DNA from: Branchiostoma floridae
Taxonomy: Eukaryota; Chordata; Leptocardii; Amphioxiformes; Branchiostomatidae
Direction of reading: 5' to 3'
Assembly (NCBI RefSeq): GCF_000003815.2
Contig: NC_049987.1
Coordinates: 19,564,568-19,628,567, forward strand
Length of the DNA stretch: 64,000 nucleotides
The position numbers and the translations under genes are program-made. Positions 46,071-58,458 of the stretch are shown here, in pieces (the first letter of the stretch is position 1; each line of letters opens with the position of its first letter). Under the pieces are notes generated by a model. The model saw only the letters and a program-made list of their open reading frames with translations, was not told the DNA's origin and made no database searches.

Positions 46071-49007
46071 TGATAATGAACATAATGAGATGCAAATTAT
46101 ATAAATCACTATCTATTTGATATAATTACTTAGGGGAACTTCTATATAGGTTAAAAATATACTTGTGACGGAGTCACCCGAAAGAACTTGAATCGGCCCA
46201 TAGATGTCTAAAAATAGAGAAAAAGTAGGTCAAGACAGGCTGTCTTGACAAGCATAAAATTCTGATTGACCAGGGATGCTACCCGAGGTCATCTTTGGTC
46301 ACAGTCCAAGGCCCCCTAAAATCAATACTATTCGGCCAGGCAGGTCAGTTTGGCGGTAGAGTCTGATTTTAACAAAACACTATGAAAGTTGTGCTGGAAA
46401 GTATCACAACATTGTACATCATTTCCTTGTCACCAGTTCGCCGAGAAGGTTATGTGGGGCATTTGTGGGTTTGTGAGGAACATACGTTCATGCAGTCATT
46501 TGCTATTGGGGTAGGTACTATTTAGTAATACATGATAAGACGTTAAAGTCTTAATAAAGGCATGATTATTTGGCGAAGAGATGTGTTCGTCGAACTCTAG
46601 TTGATTTTATTTTTAGATTCCAATCGGGATTCCAAAGATTTTTCAATAGATAGAGCCACCGGGCAATCTGTGTTTATAGGACAAAGGGATGCTGTTTCTG
46701 ACCGTTCATGACCCCACAATATCTTGTTGATCCGAGCAGTGATCCTGCATATTTTCTCTGTGAAGGAAGCAGTGCTATCTGCCTTTGCCTATGTGCTGCA
46801 TCAAGTATCAAGTTACGACTATGTCTGCACATAGTACTAGTCTTTACAGCTCTTGTTCAAGTAATCTACGTTCGTTAACCATCTCAACAAATTCCTATTG
46901 GATGAGACAGTTAATGCTCTCAATTTTCGGTGAGAGTGACTTTAATTATTTAAAGAGCGGACATATGATGTTTTTTTGACCGGTGATGACCCCACAATAT
47001 CTTGTTGACCTGAGCAGTGATGCGAAGGAATAGTTTTTGATTGGTTTTATATTTTAGACTCCTAGTGTAGTCCAAAGCATTGTTTGTAGCTAGAGTCACC
47101 GGGCAATCTGTGTTGATAGGACAAAGGGATGATGTTTCTGACCGGTGATGACCCCACAATATCTATTATCTTGTTGATCTGAGCAGTGATTCCGCATATG
47201 TTCTATGCAAAGGAAGTCAATGGTAGTGCTTGGCTTTACATATGTGCTGAAGCATCAAGTTATGATCTCTGCACATAATACTAGTCTTTACAGCCCTTGT
47301 TCAAGTATTCTGCGTTCGTTAACCAACAAATCAAGACAGGAATGTGTGATTGGGAGGGACATGACATACAACCCGAGTTTGTCAGCTCGGTCTCTGTATG
47401 CTATTCTATGAGCCAGCCTTCTAGTTCTCAGATGTTTCATGTTACGGACTTTATAGGACAAAGGCATGTTTTTTTCTGACCGATGATGATCCCACAATAT
47501 CTTGTTGATCTGAGCAGTAATTCCACATCTTTTCTCTGATTGGCAGTGCTATTTGACGTCTTGGCTTTGTATATGTGCTGGAGTATCAAGTTATGACTGC
47601 ACATAATACTAAGTCCTTATAGTTCTTGTTCGAGTAATCTACAAAAAAGCAGTGATGCGAAAAAAGCTTGTTTGAAAATAAAGATTTAAAATAAAAGACG
47701 GCTGTCAACAACTTTGACAATGTATCGTAAGTTATATCTTGTTGATTTATATAGTTTAGTAAGTTATTAGGTTATTTAAGGGAGACAATGTCATCTCGAT
47801 CCGTTTTGTCTCACCCTCTATCATACATGCATCAACATTGAACATATAGACAATGATTAAACATTGCGCTGTGACGCATGTTGACCTGTAAATAGGCTTA
47901 GTAGCGCAAGTAAAAGATGTTGATCAATTGCTCAAATTTCTAGGGACAAGAAGACATAAAAGTCCCAATTAAGTCGTAAATTTGTGAACAGTTTTCTGAC
48001 GACAACGAGGAGAGGGTCATCATCATCATCATTTTCATCATCTTTATCATCATCATCATCATTATGATGTTTATTACATAATTCTTCAAATGTAGTTATT
48101 TGACAAACTCCACAATCGGGTCATGGATTTGAAAATGTATGTATCAATTGGAAGGTATGACACTGTCTGTACATTTACAGCTCTTGTTCAAGTATACTAC
48201 ATTCTCTAACACTTCCCAACAAACCAAGAGGGGGATGGGCAGATACTCTAGCTATTGATGCTGTTTTCAACACGAGTTTGTTACTCGTATATCGGTCTCT
48301 AGACTCCTATTGGATAATTCAGTCTTCACTCTCAAATATTTGGTGCTAGTGACTCTATAGGACAAAAGGATGGTGTTTCTGACCGGTGGTGACCCCACAA
48401 CATCTTGTTCATCTGAGCAGTGATGCGAAGAAAAATTTCTTCGATTGGTTTTATTTTTAGACTCCTATTGTAGTCCAAAGATTTGTCTAACTAGAGCCAC
48501 CGGGCAATCTGTGTTTACGGTTAAAGGTTTATCTGACTGATTATATGCCTAATGACAAGCTCTAATCTATTGTAACTAAGCCAGTGATGGAAAAGAAAAA
48601 GTCTCTTTGTTCGGTTTTATTTTTAGATCAAGAATTAGATTAAAGTAGAGGTACTGGACCATTTAGGTTTGCAGGTGTGTGCATGTATTACGCTAGATAT
48701 ATAATGCACACAAGACACTCTTTGCATTCAGTCTACTTAGCTGCTCACAGATAATTAAAATGGACAAGTAAAGAAACAGGTACAGTTGGAGCCGATTGGC
48801 AATTTTGGTCGAGATGTTAACAAAATTTCTGACAGCCATATATATGCCCCAAGGGGAAGATTTTGATTAGACAACAATCTTCAGTCACACTTTTCTAGAT
48901 CCTCTTTATTTTATTGTCGGAGTAAAGAGCCCTAACGGCTTATGTTTGGTATCTTAATAATGTTCTACTAGCCATATATTACATGCGTTACCTGTATTGA
49001 AGTACTA

Positions 49008-49585
49008 CGAGGGGCATTCAATAAATAATGTCCCTGACCCATTTCCCATAGCAGGAGATTAATGAAACTTGGCACAGTTATTAGTCTTTCTCTTCATAGG
49101 AACCACCCAGAGTTTTGCATTTCTCCCATCATTTGATGTAGCTCTGGACACCGTTCTTGTAGGACATCCCAGGTTGGTCCTCCGACAGATGCCTCATCAA
49201 TGGCAGAAGAGGGACGACCAGATCTGGGAGCTGTTTCCACAGACTTCCGGCCTTGTTTGAATTCAGGATGCCAGCGTTTTACAAGGTCATATGATGGGGC
49301 ATCATCACCATAAGTTTTTTTCATTTCATCAAAAGTCCCCTTTAGTGTGCGTCCTTTCAAATACAAAAACCGGATCACTGCGCGACACTCAACTTGCTCC
49401 ATTTCACACCTGGTCCATTTCACACCTGACTCAGTTCAAACACCAGTAAATCAGTAACCACAATTAGTTCAGAGCTGTTTTTTGCACCATAACCCATAGA
49501 GATATGAATCATTACACATGCAAAATTTCATCTAGATCAGACAACTGGAAGTGGGTCAGGGACATTACTTATTGAATGCCCCTCG
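49008..49585 (-). mobile_element. Mariner-type transposon, internally deleted (578 bp)
   Basis: The terminal inverted repeats are about 37 bp and nearly perfect (left CGAGGGGCATTCAATAAATA, right its complement with one change in this stretch), flanked by TA (49006-49007, 49586-49587). The interior carries only the 5' part of a transposase on the minus strand, so the copy can move only with enzyme supplied in trans. The high similarity of the two ends argues for fairly recent activity. Confidence 0.92.
49094..49423 (-). pseudogene. Truncated mariner transposase, DNA-binding domain only
   Basis: The frame starts MKWTRCEMEQVECRAVIRFL and continues through LKGTFDEMKKTYGDDAPSYD, VKRWHPEFKQGRKSVE and SGRPSSAIDE. 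This is the HTH_48-type N-terminal domain of mariner transposases, which binds the terminal repeats. After about 80 residues the sequence leaves the family and stops. The DDD/DDE catalytic domain is entirely absent, so the product has no transposase activity. Deletion, rather than point decay, removed it. Confidence 0.88.
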
Positions 49586-49639
49586 TATTGTGGAACGTAC
49601 AGGATTTATAGAATTTTCTCGTTAGTTATGCAAATTTCT

Positions 49640-50060
49640 ATATGGCGCCGAAACGTGGACATTGACCACACGTCTGGAGAGGAGACTTGATGGAACACCT
49701 GCTCCTACTTCAGCCCAGAGCAAAGAATATCGGTGGAAAGAACATGCATCTATCAAGACCATCTATGTTGTAATCTTGCCCGGTTGTCCCATAGTCTCAG
49801 GCAGAGGCGTGTCCAGTTCGCAGGTCATTGCCATCGTGCAAGTAAAGAAGTGATCTCTTCACTCATCCTCTGGAGGCCGAGGGGAAAGACCTACTCGAGA
49901 ACCCCCCCCCCCCCCCTCCAACAACTTAACCATTTCCAGAGGCACTGGGATTAACAATGAGGACATGGGAGCAGCTATGAAAGATCAGGTACTATGGAGA
50001 GACGTTGTTTTACCTTCCCGCAAGGTACTACAGATGATGATGATGATGCACATTTCATCA
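49640..50060 (+). pseudogene. RTE-like non-LTR retrotransposon 3' remnant
   Basis: Spread over shifting frames, the plus strand reads TLTTRLERRLDG, then YRWKEHASIKTIY, NLARLSHSLRQRRVQFAGHC and MGAAMKDQVLWRDVV. This follows the C-terminus of RTE-type endonuclease-reverse transcriptases (ETWTLT..RLDG..; ..RRLRFAGH; ..MxDRxxWR). A poly-C tract at about 49904 interrupts it. It ends in tgatgatgatgatg (50035-50048), like the short tail repeats of RTE elements. It is frameshifted and inactive. Confidence 0.7.
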
Positions 50061-50528
50061 TTACTAAATGAAATTGCACTTTACTGTCCGAGCTACCTGC
50101 ATGCGCAAGATGATGGAAATCCAACATTGGCCTGCCTCAAATTCTTTAGTTACTCTCTTGGATAGGGAGCTTAACCAATCCCTTTGCTGTGACGTCTGCC
50201 ATCGATCTGCCATCCAATCATCACGACAATGGGATGTCCATGACAAACGATACATTAGAAATACTGCTATTGTGTAATTGCACGTTTGCAAAATTTGTAT
50301 ACAATTTTAACTTTATGAATCTCTTTTTAAGCCACCTACATTCCCAAAATCACAAAACCCTGTTGTTCCTTTCTTCAGCTACTGTTAGTTTCGGGTGACC
50401 TGAGACTGACCCGGTCCTCACTAACGTGTTACTAGTATTCACATGCACCAATTGCCAGACGCAAGAAGTCGAACCAATATGATATAATACAACCGAAATA
50501 ACCTGCCCCTTTAGATTCTTTATAGTAA

Positions 50529-50529
50529 A

Positions 50530-50560
<31 letters not shown>

Positions 50561-50575
50561 TAATCAATCTATTGA
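50529..50575 (+). repeat. (AATC)n microsatellite
   Basis: caatcaatcaatc tract of about ten units, possibly the tail of another retroposon whose body lies upstream. Confidence 0.9.
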
Positions 50576-51480
50576 TCAAATGGTTTATTGATAAAACAAG
50601 TGTCTTGCCGTTACAGACTGAATTGTGTCTTGTTGTAACATCTTTGAATTGCAACTTTTGATCCAACATCTACAATTAAGTTATAAAACGTTTAATAACC
50701 AAGCACACTAAAACATGAACTTGCATATTAATAACCAATGATATAGGTTAGTATCATCCGTGGTAGATATTTCGTTTTACCTAATCATTTACACGAATAG
50801 AAACAAAGTATTGACAAATCAGCGTCATTTTGTTTCATGTAGTAGTTTTATGTTTGACGTGACTGGAAAGTTGCTGAATAATATAGCGCGAATGTTGGGT
50901 AATTGATTCTCACTAATCCGCACTTGTCCTATTTTCACGTTAGGGTATCAGTTTATTCCTAGATTCATTGTTGAATGGTAACCTTAGTATGTGACATGGA
51001 CACATTTAGATTACGCTTAGAGACAAACATTTAAACCATCTGCTCTCACCACCACCTTTACATAGAAGCAAAAAGAAGTCGACTCCACGTCCTAGAATGC
51101 AGTACCCAAACTAGCTTATACGATGTACTATCATCATATTTGAAAACGCTTCTTTTTCCATTTGTGAAATGTAATTAGGTAATCTCAAACACGGATGTAA
51201 CAGCCCAACTATTTTTTGCTTTTTGCAGTACGTCTTCGTAGAAGAACAGCTTTGTAACTCTTTGCCACCATCCACCCAAAAGCATGCAGCACGGCTAAGA
51301 AATATAGAAAATGACTAAAATAAAAAGCCAACTGTTTCATCATGTCTGGTCGGAGATTTAAACCTTTGTACAACAAAGATCGATTCATTCATTGGAGACT
51401 GACCAGTCGGACAGCCTCTAACCCGCCCCGTGGAACGCGCCGCTCGGCACGTACACCACCACGACGCCCGGCGCCCTAGG
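50576..51480. other. Intergenic region
   Basis: AT-rich unique sequence; no gene, repeat or regulatory cluster was recognised. Confidence 0.5.
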
Positions 51481-52624
51481 CTAGGCTGGATGTCCCGTAA
51501 CCTCCTTTTCGTGATCGCCAGCAGTTGCAGATGACCTTCTACGGAAAGTGTCTTGAAACATCTTCTTGAAGGCTGTTTGTTTTTAGATTGACAGACAGAA
51601 AGAGACGTCAGCAAAAATCTTAGAATCTACTGACGCAGTAGTAGTCCACAGTACTTACGTTAAGTTTTCACAGACACACATCAAAACAAACATTTTAACG
51701 TTAGGCATCATAGAAATATGTTCTTTGCTCATGTAAACGTCCTTGGTAGTCACAAGGTTTCTCGTCCTTTCTAATAATGTACCGTGTTTTGTTGAGGTTG
51801 CTATGAAAACGATGACAATACGAACACAACATACCTTCAAGCGTAGCTTGGAGACGCTCAGAAATCGGCGTGTCGGACGAACCTTCCTCCCGCTTGTTGT
51901 AACCGCAGTCGACACCCACCCCTCCGGAGTACACGCGGATTCTCCCGCCCACGATAACCACTGAACCGGTGTTGAAAACCATCCTGGCGTAGTGGACAAA
52001 CATGTACAAGTCAGCGATACCAAGTAACACAGTTTTGTTAAAAAAAAAATCAACGATTAAGGTTAAACATCCAGGTAATAAAATACGTCAGTGTCACTGA
52101 CGAAAGATGCCGGATGGCCGTCTGAAACGTCTGACTACCTCCAAAATCATATCCATCTGCTTGAGTAACTGCTTTGTTTGGGAAAATCTCGTTTTACATA
52201 AAAACACTTTCATAAGTCATGGGGAGAAAAGGTTTTACAACGAAGACGAAAACAATGGAATCAAACTTTACCTGTTTTGATCCAAAACTAGCTGAACTGT
52301 GATGGGACGAGTAAAACTATTGCCTCGACACCCGGCTATCTTACTCCTCGTGAGAAACCTTACAGAGACAAATCTGAGGCGACTGCTTCGCAAGCGACTG
52401 ACTGTGTCAAACTGGCTCGCGCAGTACTGGTACAGGATTGGACGGCCCTTTGTTGGGGGATAATTTGCTTCCACGAACTGTATGGATGACCGCTCCAGAA
52501 CAAAGGAGCACTCGGGCACTCGGCTGAGTATTTGGGTCGTTCTAGACGTCCCTCACATTTAAGATGATGTAATGTCATAAGACGGGTTATTAATAACCAT
52601 CTAACAAGCTTACCGTGAGGTCAT
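51481..52624 (-). CDS. Compact four-exon gene, 167 residues, unrecognised family
   Basis: Coding exons on the minus strand: 52614-52624 (ATGACCTCACG), 52272-52523, 51835-51983, 51481-51572. All three introns are GT-AG, phases run 2, 2, 1, and the sum is 504 nt ending TAG. The product starts MTSRRVPECSFVLERSS and continues through VEANYPPTKGRPILYQY, RLRFVSVRFLTRSKIAG and ITVQLVLDQNRMVFNTGSV. It then has glycine-rich strands (IVGGRIRVYSGGVGVDCGY) and finishes with a basic helix (LQATLEAFKKMFQDTFRRR). There is no signal peptide or membrane segment. Support comes from open frames, phase consistency and a paralogous exon at 55690-55847 with the same phases. The first coding exon is only 11 nt and some acceptors have weak pyrimidine tracts, so the 5' end is the least certain part. 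Confidence 0.55.
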
Positions 52625-55600
52625 TGACTCGCCCGCCTAAAATTATAAGTGTGACCTGCTATTATCATGTTGTTTTCTTCCGCGATAAGCACAGATAAAC
52701 ACTCCTGAACGTACGTAGGCAGGTGTATGTCTTCTAGTAGCATCAGAATATTGTTAGATACGGTGATTATTTGTAGGAAACAGCTTGAGTATACTGAAGC
52801 TTTTTCCACCCGTTCATTTACATAGACAATCACATACACAGTGTAAGTGTGACCTTCTTCTTGTGACATCACCGGATGACCCTCACATCCATTTAAAGAT
52901 AATCATCTTCCTAAATTGTTGTCTGTTGACTGTTCATTGTCAGGCACTGCGGCCAATAAGGACGAACAATTGACAGTACATTTAAGAAAACAATAATCTA
53001 CTACTTAAAATCAAAATACAGGATTCACGCTGTATCTCGTGTACGTGGTCTGTGCACGACGTGACAGTAGTTATATGTCTCTTCTGCTCAGCAGTTAAGT
53101 AACCCCGCTGCTTGGCCACTTTTTTTGGGTCAACGTTCGTGAGCATGTTAACGTTTCAACGTTCGAGAGCATGTTAACGTTTCACGAACTTTGACTCTTG
53201 GCATCATTTCATGACATTGCAGCTGTGTTTTAATACAAGGATATCGGTACTAATGTGTGCTCGTTGCAGCTAGTGTTTTTCCATCCGTTCTTTTACGGCC
53301 ATCTGGATCCAATTCCGTGGATCTGTAGACCTGAGTTCGATCCCAGGGTCAGATCAGCTCGGACATGTTGCAAGAGTAAGGGATTGCAGTCACGTGTTGG
53401 AGGAAGTGCCTCGAGCATGCCAAAGAGCCCCATTACTCAGATTGGGTACCTACTGGCTACAATGATACACCAAGATGAATTAACCACTTTCAAATGTCTT
53501 TTGTCATTTTTTTTACCACTGTGGTGTTATGAGAAGGGGGTGATAAAGGTACAGAGGTATGCTTGCTTCCCACTTGTCACTTCTTGAAATATATTGATAC
53601 ACATTTTAACCAGCAACTGGTCACTGCCCCCTGCTGACAGTGCCAGTGTGACCTGTCTCTGTGACATATATGTACGGGACACAAACCGGACCCCCCTCAG
53701 ATTTAAAGATAATCATTTTCTTGTATCAAGCATGTGACTCTAAGTACGAAATGTAACTGCTCATTGTATGAGACAACCTTCTTTGATCTCGCAGCTTTCT
53801 TCATGACCGAACCTTCTGAATCTATTGGCTACCAAATTGGGCAAAGTCTTCAAAAATCTTACGTTGTCTAATCGACCTGTATCTAAAATACATTGCTGTA
53901 GATTCATTGTGTCCGATTTTTGAAGACGTGTATGGACAGTGACAAGCTGCAATTTGCAAGTAAAACTCCGTTTATTTTGTTATGAAATAAGTTAACTAGC
54001 GATGAGAACAATATGTATCATTTTGACACGAGCAAGAATAACAATAAAAGGAGATATAAAGTTAACACTCTTTTTATGCAAGGATTTAAATAAATACAAA
54101 CATTTATGGATGTTCGAGGTAATTATAAGTAACACATGGACCATTCAGACCTGTTTGTATTTGTATGGATATAGTGGAAAGTGAGAAGTATAGACCTTGT
54201 GTCAAGTTGCACCTTCAACGATGCAGTAATGAATGATATATCTAGACTATAGTAACTACACCATCGAAATACTTGATGAAGTCATGTAGTTTGTGCTTTG
54301 TACGTTACACATCATGATTATCGTGATGTTCTTTATAATCAACATTCTACACCAAACTATGAAACTTTTATAATGTTTACCAGTTATGCCTCTTGAATAT
54401 CAAGATATTTCCAGGAACCAATACTCTATAACAAGTAATCTTCATCCTACCGTGCTAAAACAGATAATGTAAATTTAGACTAGCGCATATCCACGTTTGT
54501 GAACCGCCCTATAATCTTCACATTTACATTTGAATTCGACACATTCAGACAACAGGGCAAAAAGTGTAATAAAGATATCAGATACAGCAAACAAAGAAGA
54601 CTACTTCTCTGCCTCAAGTTAAAGATGACATATACAGGTGAAAATCTACCAGATTCCTCCTCATATACTAGGTACTGACAAAAGAGCAAGGGCCATAGTC
54701 TCTACTAGGCTAACTAAGACAAGCCTTGGAATAAGGAGAAAACATTGGCGGTGGAGTTTGACCTCCATATAGGTTATCATTTACCCGTGCGGTCATGTTA
54801 CCCATTTTGCGGGCTCACTCTTGTTGACGATTCTTCTATTTTACAAATTCAACTTTCCAGTTTCCAACTTTCCAGGCTTCAAAAATCCCGTTGGCCTGCT
54901 TTTACAAAGAACAAAAATTTATATCTCTACTTTTCGCCCAGTGTCTTCAGGTTTGGTGTGGGTGGTGTGAGATTCTAGTTGGAAGACACCTCACTTCAGG
55001 TAGGTGCGGAAAATCAGTCGTGGAGATTCCAAATCTTGACGCATTTTTGTTCCCGTTTGGTTCCAAGACGCTTCCAGATGTCTAGAGTGCAAAACAAAGA
55101 CGATACATAATGAGATTCTAAAATCTAACGACACCAATTATGTGAGTTTCTCAAAACCGGTTTTGGAACACGACGTTGCAAATTGTCTGTCTGAAATACA
55201 TAATATGTAAAGTTAACTCACATGCACTCTGGAGACTTATGATAATCTGTGCTACAAAGGGAAACCTTAGCGTAACAACTGAGTAGACTGGAATATCCTT
55301 GCATTCGGTATCAAGCACAGGCCAGGATATATTCAACGACTTTAGAAAAAATGGTGAATATTGCTTTCGCTGATTAGCACTCAGTCCTTTTGAGAAAGAG
55401 AATGGAAGTTGACCACGCCCGACCACAAGTGGACTTATCTCTATTCTAGATATGAAGCCCTGTGAGTATTGCTTTCTCTGCTTAGCACTCAGTTCTTTTG
55501 AGAAAGAGTATGAAGTTGACCACGCCCGGCCACCAGTGGACTTATCTCTATTCTAGATAAGAAGCCCTGTGGGGCTCATTAGTGTTATCGATAGATATGG

Positions 55601-55689
55601 AGATCGGCACCGCCCTTTTTTAGCTCTAAAAGGTAAAGGAGGAAGAAATCACACAAGAAGTCGTACGAAAGGAACCAATTTCAACTCAC
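52625..55689. other. Intergenic region with short duplicated segments
   Basis: A block with atttaaagataatcat and adjacent gacc-cctca words occurs at 52875-52915 and 53688-53725. A tRNA-like B-box word (gagttcgatccc) at 53334 may mark a decayed SINE. An open 83-codon frame on the minus strand at 52621-52872 has no supporting splice context. Nothing else was recognised. Confidence 0.4.
55359..55573 (+). repeat. Recent tandem duplication, two 108-bp copies
   Basis: tattgctttcgctgattagc.. (55359) and tattgctttctctgcttagc.. (55467) continue in parallel through gttgaccacgcccg, gtggacttatctctattctag and aagccctgtg, with about 90 percent identity and small indels. Confidence 0.9.
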
Positions 55690-55847
55690 CCCTGACCAGA
55701 CAAGACAGTTGGTCCTTGAATGATTCCTCTTGTAGCTTGTTTACCGTGCGTTCCACTCTAGCGCCGCCGACATAGATGGCGCTATCGGTCACAACTGGCG
55801 ATGAGTTAAAAACCATGTTTCTTTTCGTCTTGTGCCGGGAGTGAATC
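55690..55847 (-). CDS. Exon of a putative paralogue of the 51.5-52.6 kb gene
   Basis: The exon runs from an acceptor ttctgctctgaag|G to a donor CAGGG|GTGAGT and is open in one frame: RIHSRHKTKRNMVFNSSPVV, then TDSAIYVGGARVERTVNKLQ and EESFKDQLSCLVR. It shares MVFN, a following VV and an I-V-GG pattern with exon 51835-51983, and has the same start phase (2) and end phase (1). Neighbouring exons were not found, so this may be one exon of a second gene or a relic of a tandem duplication. Confidence 0.45.
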
Positions 55848-58276
55848 CTTCAGAGCAGAAAGAAAAATAAAATTCTGTAAACACTAAAGTTAAGACAGAA
55901 AATTAGGGAAGGATCAGTCGGTGCTGACAAAGTTTACTGACATGACAGACGACGATTCTTTCATTGTTTTGAGAATGAAAATGGTTACAAAGAGTTAACT
56001 GAATGTAGGCATGGCTACCGTCCACACGTCAGTTTTTCGTATCTTAACACTCTATTTTATATCTACCAATCTACATACTTCATGGATTGCCTACTGGTGA
56101 AATAAGAAATCCAAACCGACAATGTTTTGATAGCAATTTGGGAATCTTCAGGGTTTATTAGATAAGATAAAAACAGGCCCATCAGCAAGAGACAGTGAGT
56201 TATCTCCAAGGAAAGATTATTATCTCCAATGGTTTACATGTAATTGGTGCGTGTTACATGTACAGATGTGCTCAGTTACAAACCATCATCTATCCTATAC
56301 ATTGACATCGAAGTGGTTGTACAACATTCATAGAAACAAAGACCTGGCATTGCTTGCGTCATTCTCAAAACAATTGCTACTGTTTTGCGTCATTTGCTCT
56401 AAATTATGGCGTTAATGTGCCTAACTATTGTTGTTACAGTCTATAAACGTGTTTTGTATCACCTTTCGGTAGAACTGTGTACCTAAACAAATTTCAGGTA
56501 CAGGTACACGAGTTTATTTACAGGTCTGGACCTGGTCCTGTACCTAAACAAGTTTGATCAAGTACATTGTAACTTGTATGGAGAATTGCGTATTTGAATC
56601 TCAAAACGATTTCTTCGTAAGTTTTAAGTATCAATTGCAAGATTATCACAATTGTCATCGTTAATACGGAGTCTATTTCTCTGTAGTTTTAACAAGTAGT
56701 GTGCCTGACTAGTACTTAAGTTTGTTTAGGAACAAGTACACAGATTTATGGGTCTGTACCTGTACCTGTATAATCTTACATGTACGGCACATCTTCGGGT
56801 ATTTAGGTAGACAGTCCTCCCTACCTGTCCTGCATTCGAATATATTTTGTTCCTATATTCCCAGGCTGTATATTTATACATAGAAATAGTTTCCTATGTA
56901 AGATTAAGATTTATGGTGGCACAAATAGACAGGAGACATTGTGGACACCGATTGGCACGATTGTTCTGAAACGTAAACATGAATGTGAAAATATATCTCC
57001 GTAACATTTTCTTCGCTTTACAAAACTTTATAAATTTTTTTTTCAAACCTCTGTAGCGTTAATGCTTCATAGCAATCCTTAAAATTGTAGTTCTAAACAC
57101 GCAGGCTTATCTATGTAGGTTATGAACTACTATTTTGAAGAATCCTTTGTTGTTGTAAGGCCACTGGGCCATGGGGTTGACCAGCAACAGGAAGAAGTGG
57201 GGAGGCAAAGTCATAGAAATGTTCCAAGCGACCTCTAACAAAGAACCGATTATACATCGGACCAAATTCAGGTTTTTCTTCACGCTGGCAAATGATATTA
57301 CTGACCTTGTATCACGGATAGCTCGGAAGCAGTCGCAGTACTTTTAAGAAGTCTAATCAGAAGTAACACCGTTCTCAAGCCGAGCCCTTTGTTCCTTCGT
57401 GGCCGTGTCCGCTTTTGTTTGTGTGGGTAGTGACAGGTGTTGCGTGCGTGTACGGTACTTATCTGTGTCCCTCCTTGGTCACACACGATCAGCTGTATGC
57501 AAATTACGACCTGACGACAAGATGCCCTTAGGCGTCACGAGGCAGTCGCGAGGTACTGAGACCTTTTCGAGAAGGAACTTATAAAGCCCTGTTTCAAACA
57601 TGACAGATTTGTGAAAATCTGTTGAATAGACACCTCACGGCAGCCATGAAGGCGTCGTACACATCTTAAATGTGTTGTTTGACAGGATAATGTTGTCGTA
57701 CCGGTTTCCTAGTCTGCACTATTGTCACGAACATTTTCTTTGTCGTCATAAGGTTGCCTATATGCTTGGATTGTCGTATCTGTGTCATACAGTTGTCCTG
57801 CCAGAACAGGATTGACGTAGACTTTCTAGAGCTGATGTTCAAGCTCTAAGCCACATACGACATGCGATAATTCTTTTGGATAAAAATCTATAGCAAGTGG
57901 TGGAACACGTTTCACATCAATCAGAACTAGGACACGTTGGTGGATATGTTTAAACAAAGCCTTGTGCTATATGTGCAAAAGGTATGGACTGGGACTAGAT
58001 TATAACCTTCAAAAGATGTTATGTTACAATTTAGGGGTTTATGTGCAAAGAATAGGAGTGGCTGTATGTGCAAATTATTGCAACGTTTTACCTAACTTGA
58101 TAACGAGCATACTGCAATTCTTTATGACATTGCAAACATCAGTGTATAGAATTGAATACTTTACGTTTATTTTGTGACCGCATGTTTTTTTTTTCTATTT
58201 GCTTTGAAAACAGACGACGACAATGTGGGACTGCACTCAAGTTAGTAACTTATATCAACAGTGCTACATACACAGA
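55848..58276. other. Intergenic region
   Basis: At 56480-56790 a word set (gtacc-taaacaa, tacaggtctggacctg, gtacctgtacctg) recurs twice about 210 bp apart, suggesting an old dispersed repeat. The rest is AT-rich unique sequence with no supported exon. Confidence 0.4.
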
Positions 58277-58458
58277 AAAAGGCAGAATCTTTTACCTCCC
58301 CGACCGAAGTCAGGTACCCATTTTTCCACCTGGATGAAGTGAGGAAGGTCGTCTAAAGTGCCTTTCCCAAGGGCACAACGTCGGCGGCACGGCGGGGATC
58401 GAACTCAGTACCTATAGATTCCAAGCCGAACACTCTACCAGTTACGCCACGCCCGACG
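58277..58458 (-). mobile_element. tRNA-derived SINE
   Basis: On the minus strand the head reads gtggcgtaactggtagagtg (A-box-like), then gagttcgatccccgcc (B-box), typical of a tRNA-derived pol III promoter. It is followed by gttgtgcccttgggaaaggc and a 3' part ending before gattctgcc. The architecture and sequence resemble abundant amphioxus SINEs. The copy is well preserved. Confidence 0.8.

Larger units (their letters stand above)
44360..48500 (+). repeat. Local family of degenerate segmental duplications
   Basis: A module containing gaccccacaatatcttgttg, atctgagcagtgatgcgaag and gccaccgggcaatctgtg occurs eight times (near 44960, 45142, 45310, 46708, 46988, 47150, 47488, 48390). A second module (tttacagctcttgttcaagt) occurs five times. 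The 44360-45060 and 47865-48500 blocks align along their whole length, including a (CAT)n tract, a caatcgggtcatg word and the module. No coding frame is conserved among copies. Confidence 0.85.

Noticed and set aside
52621-52872. 83-residue minus-strand frame as an N-terminal exon of the 51.5-52.6 kb gene
   Set aside because: No donor in the right phase was found; an 11-nt coding exon at 52614-52624 fits phase and splice consensus better.
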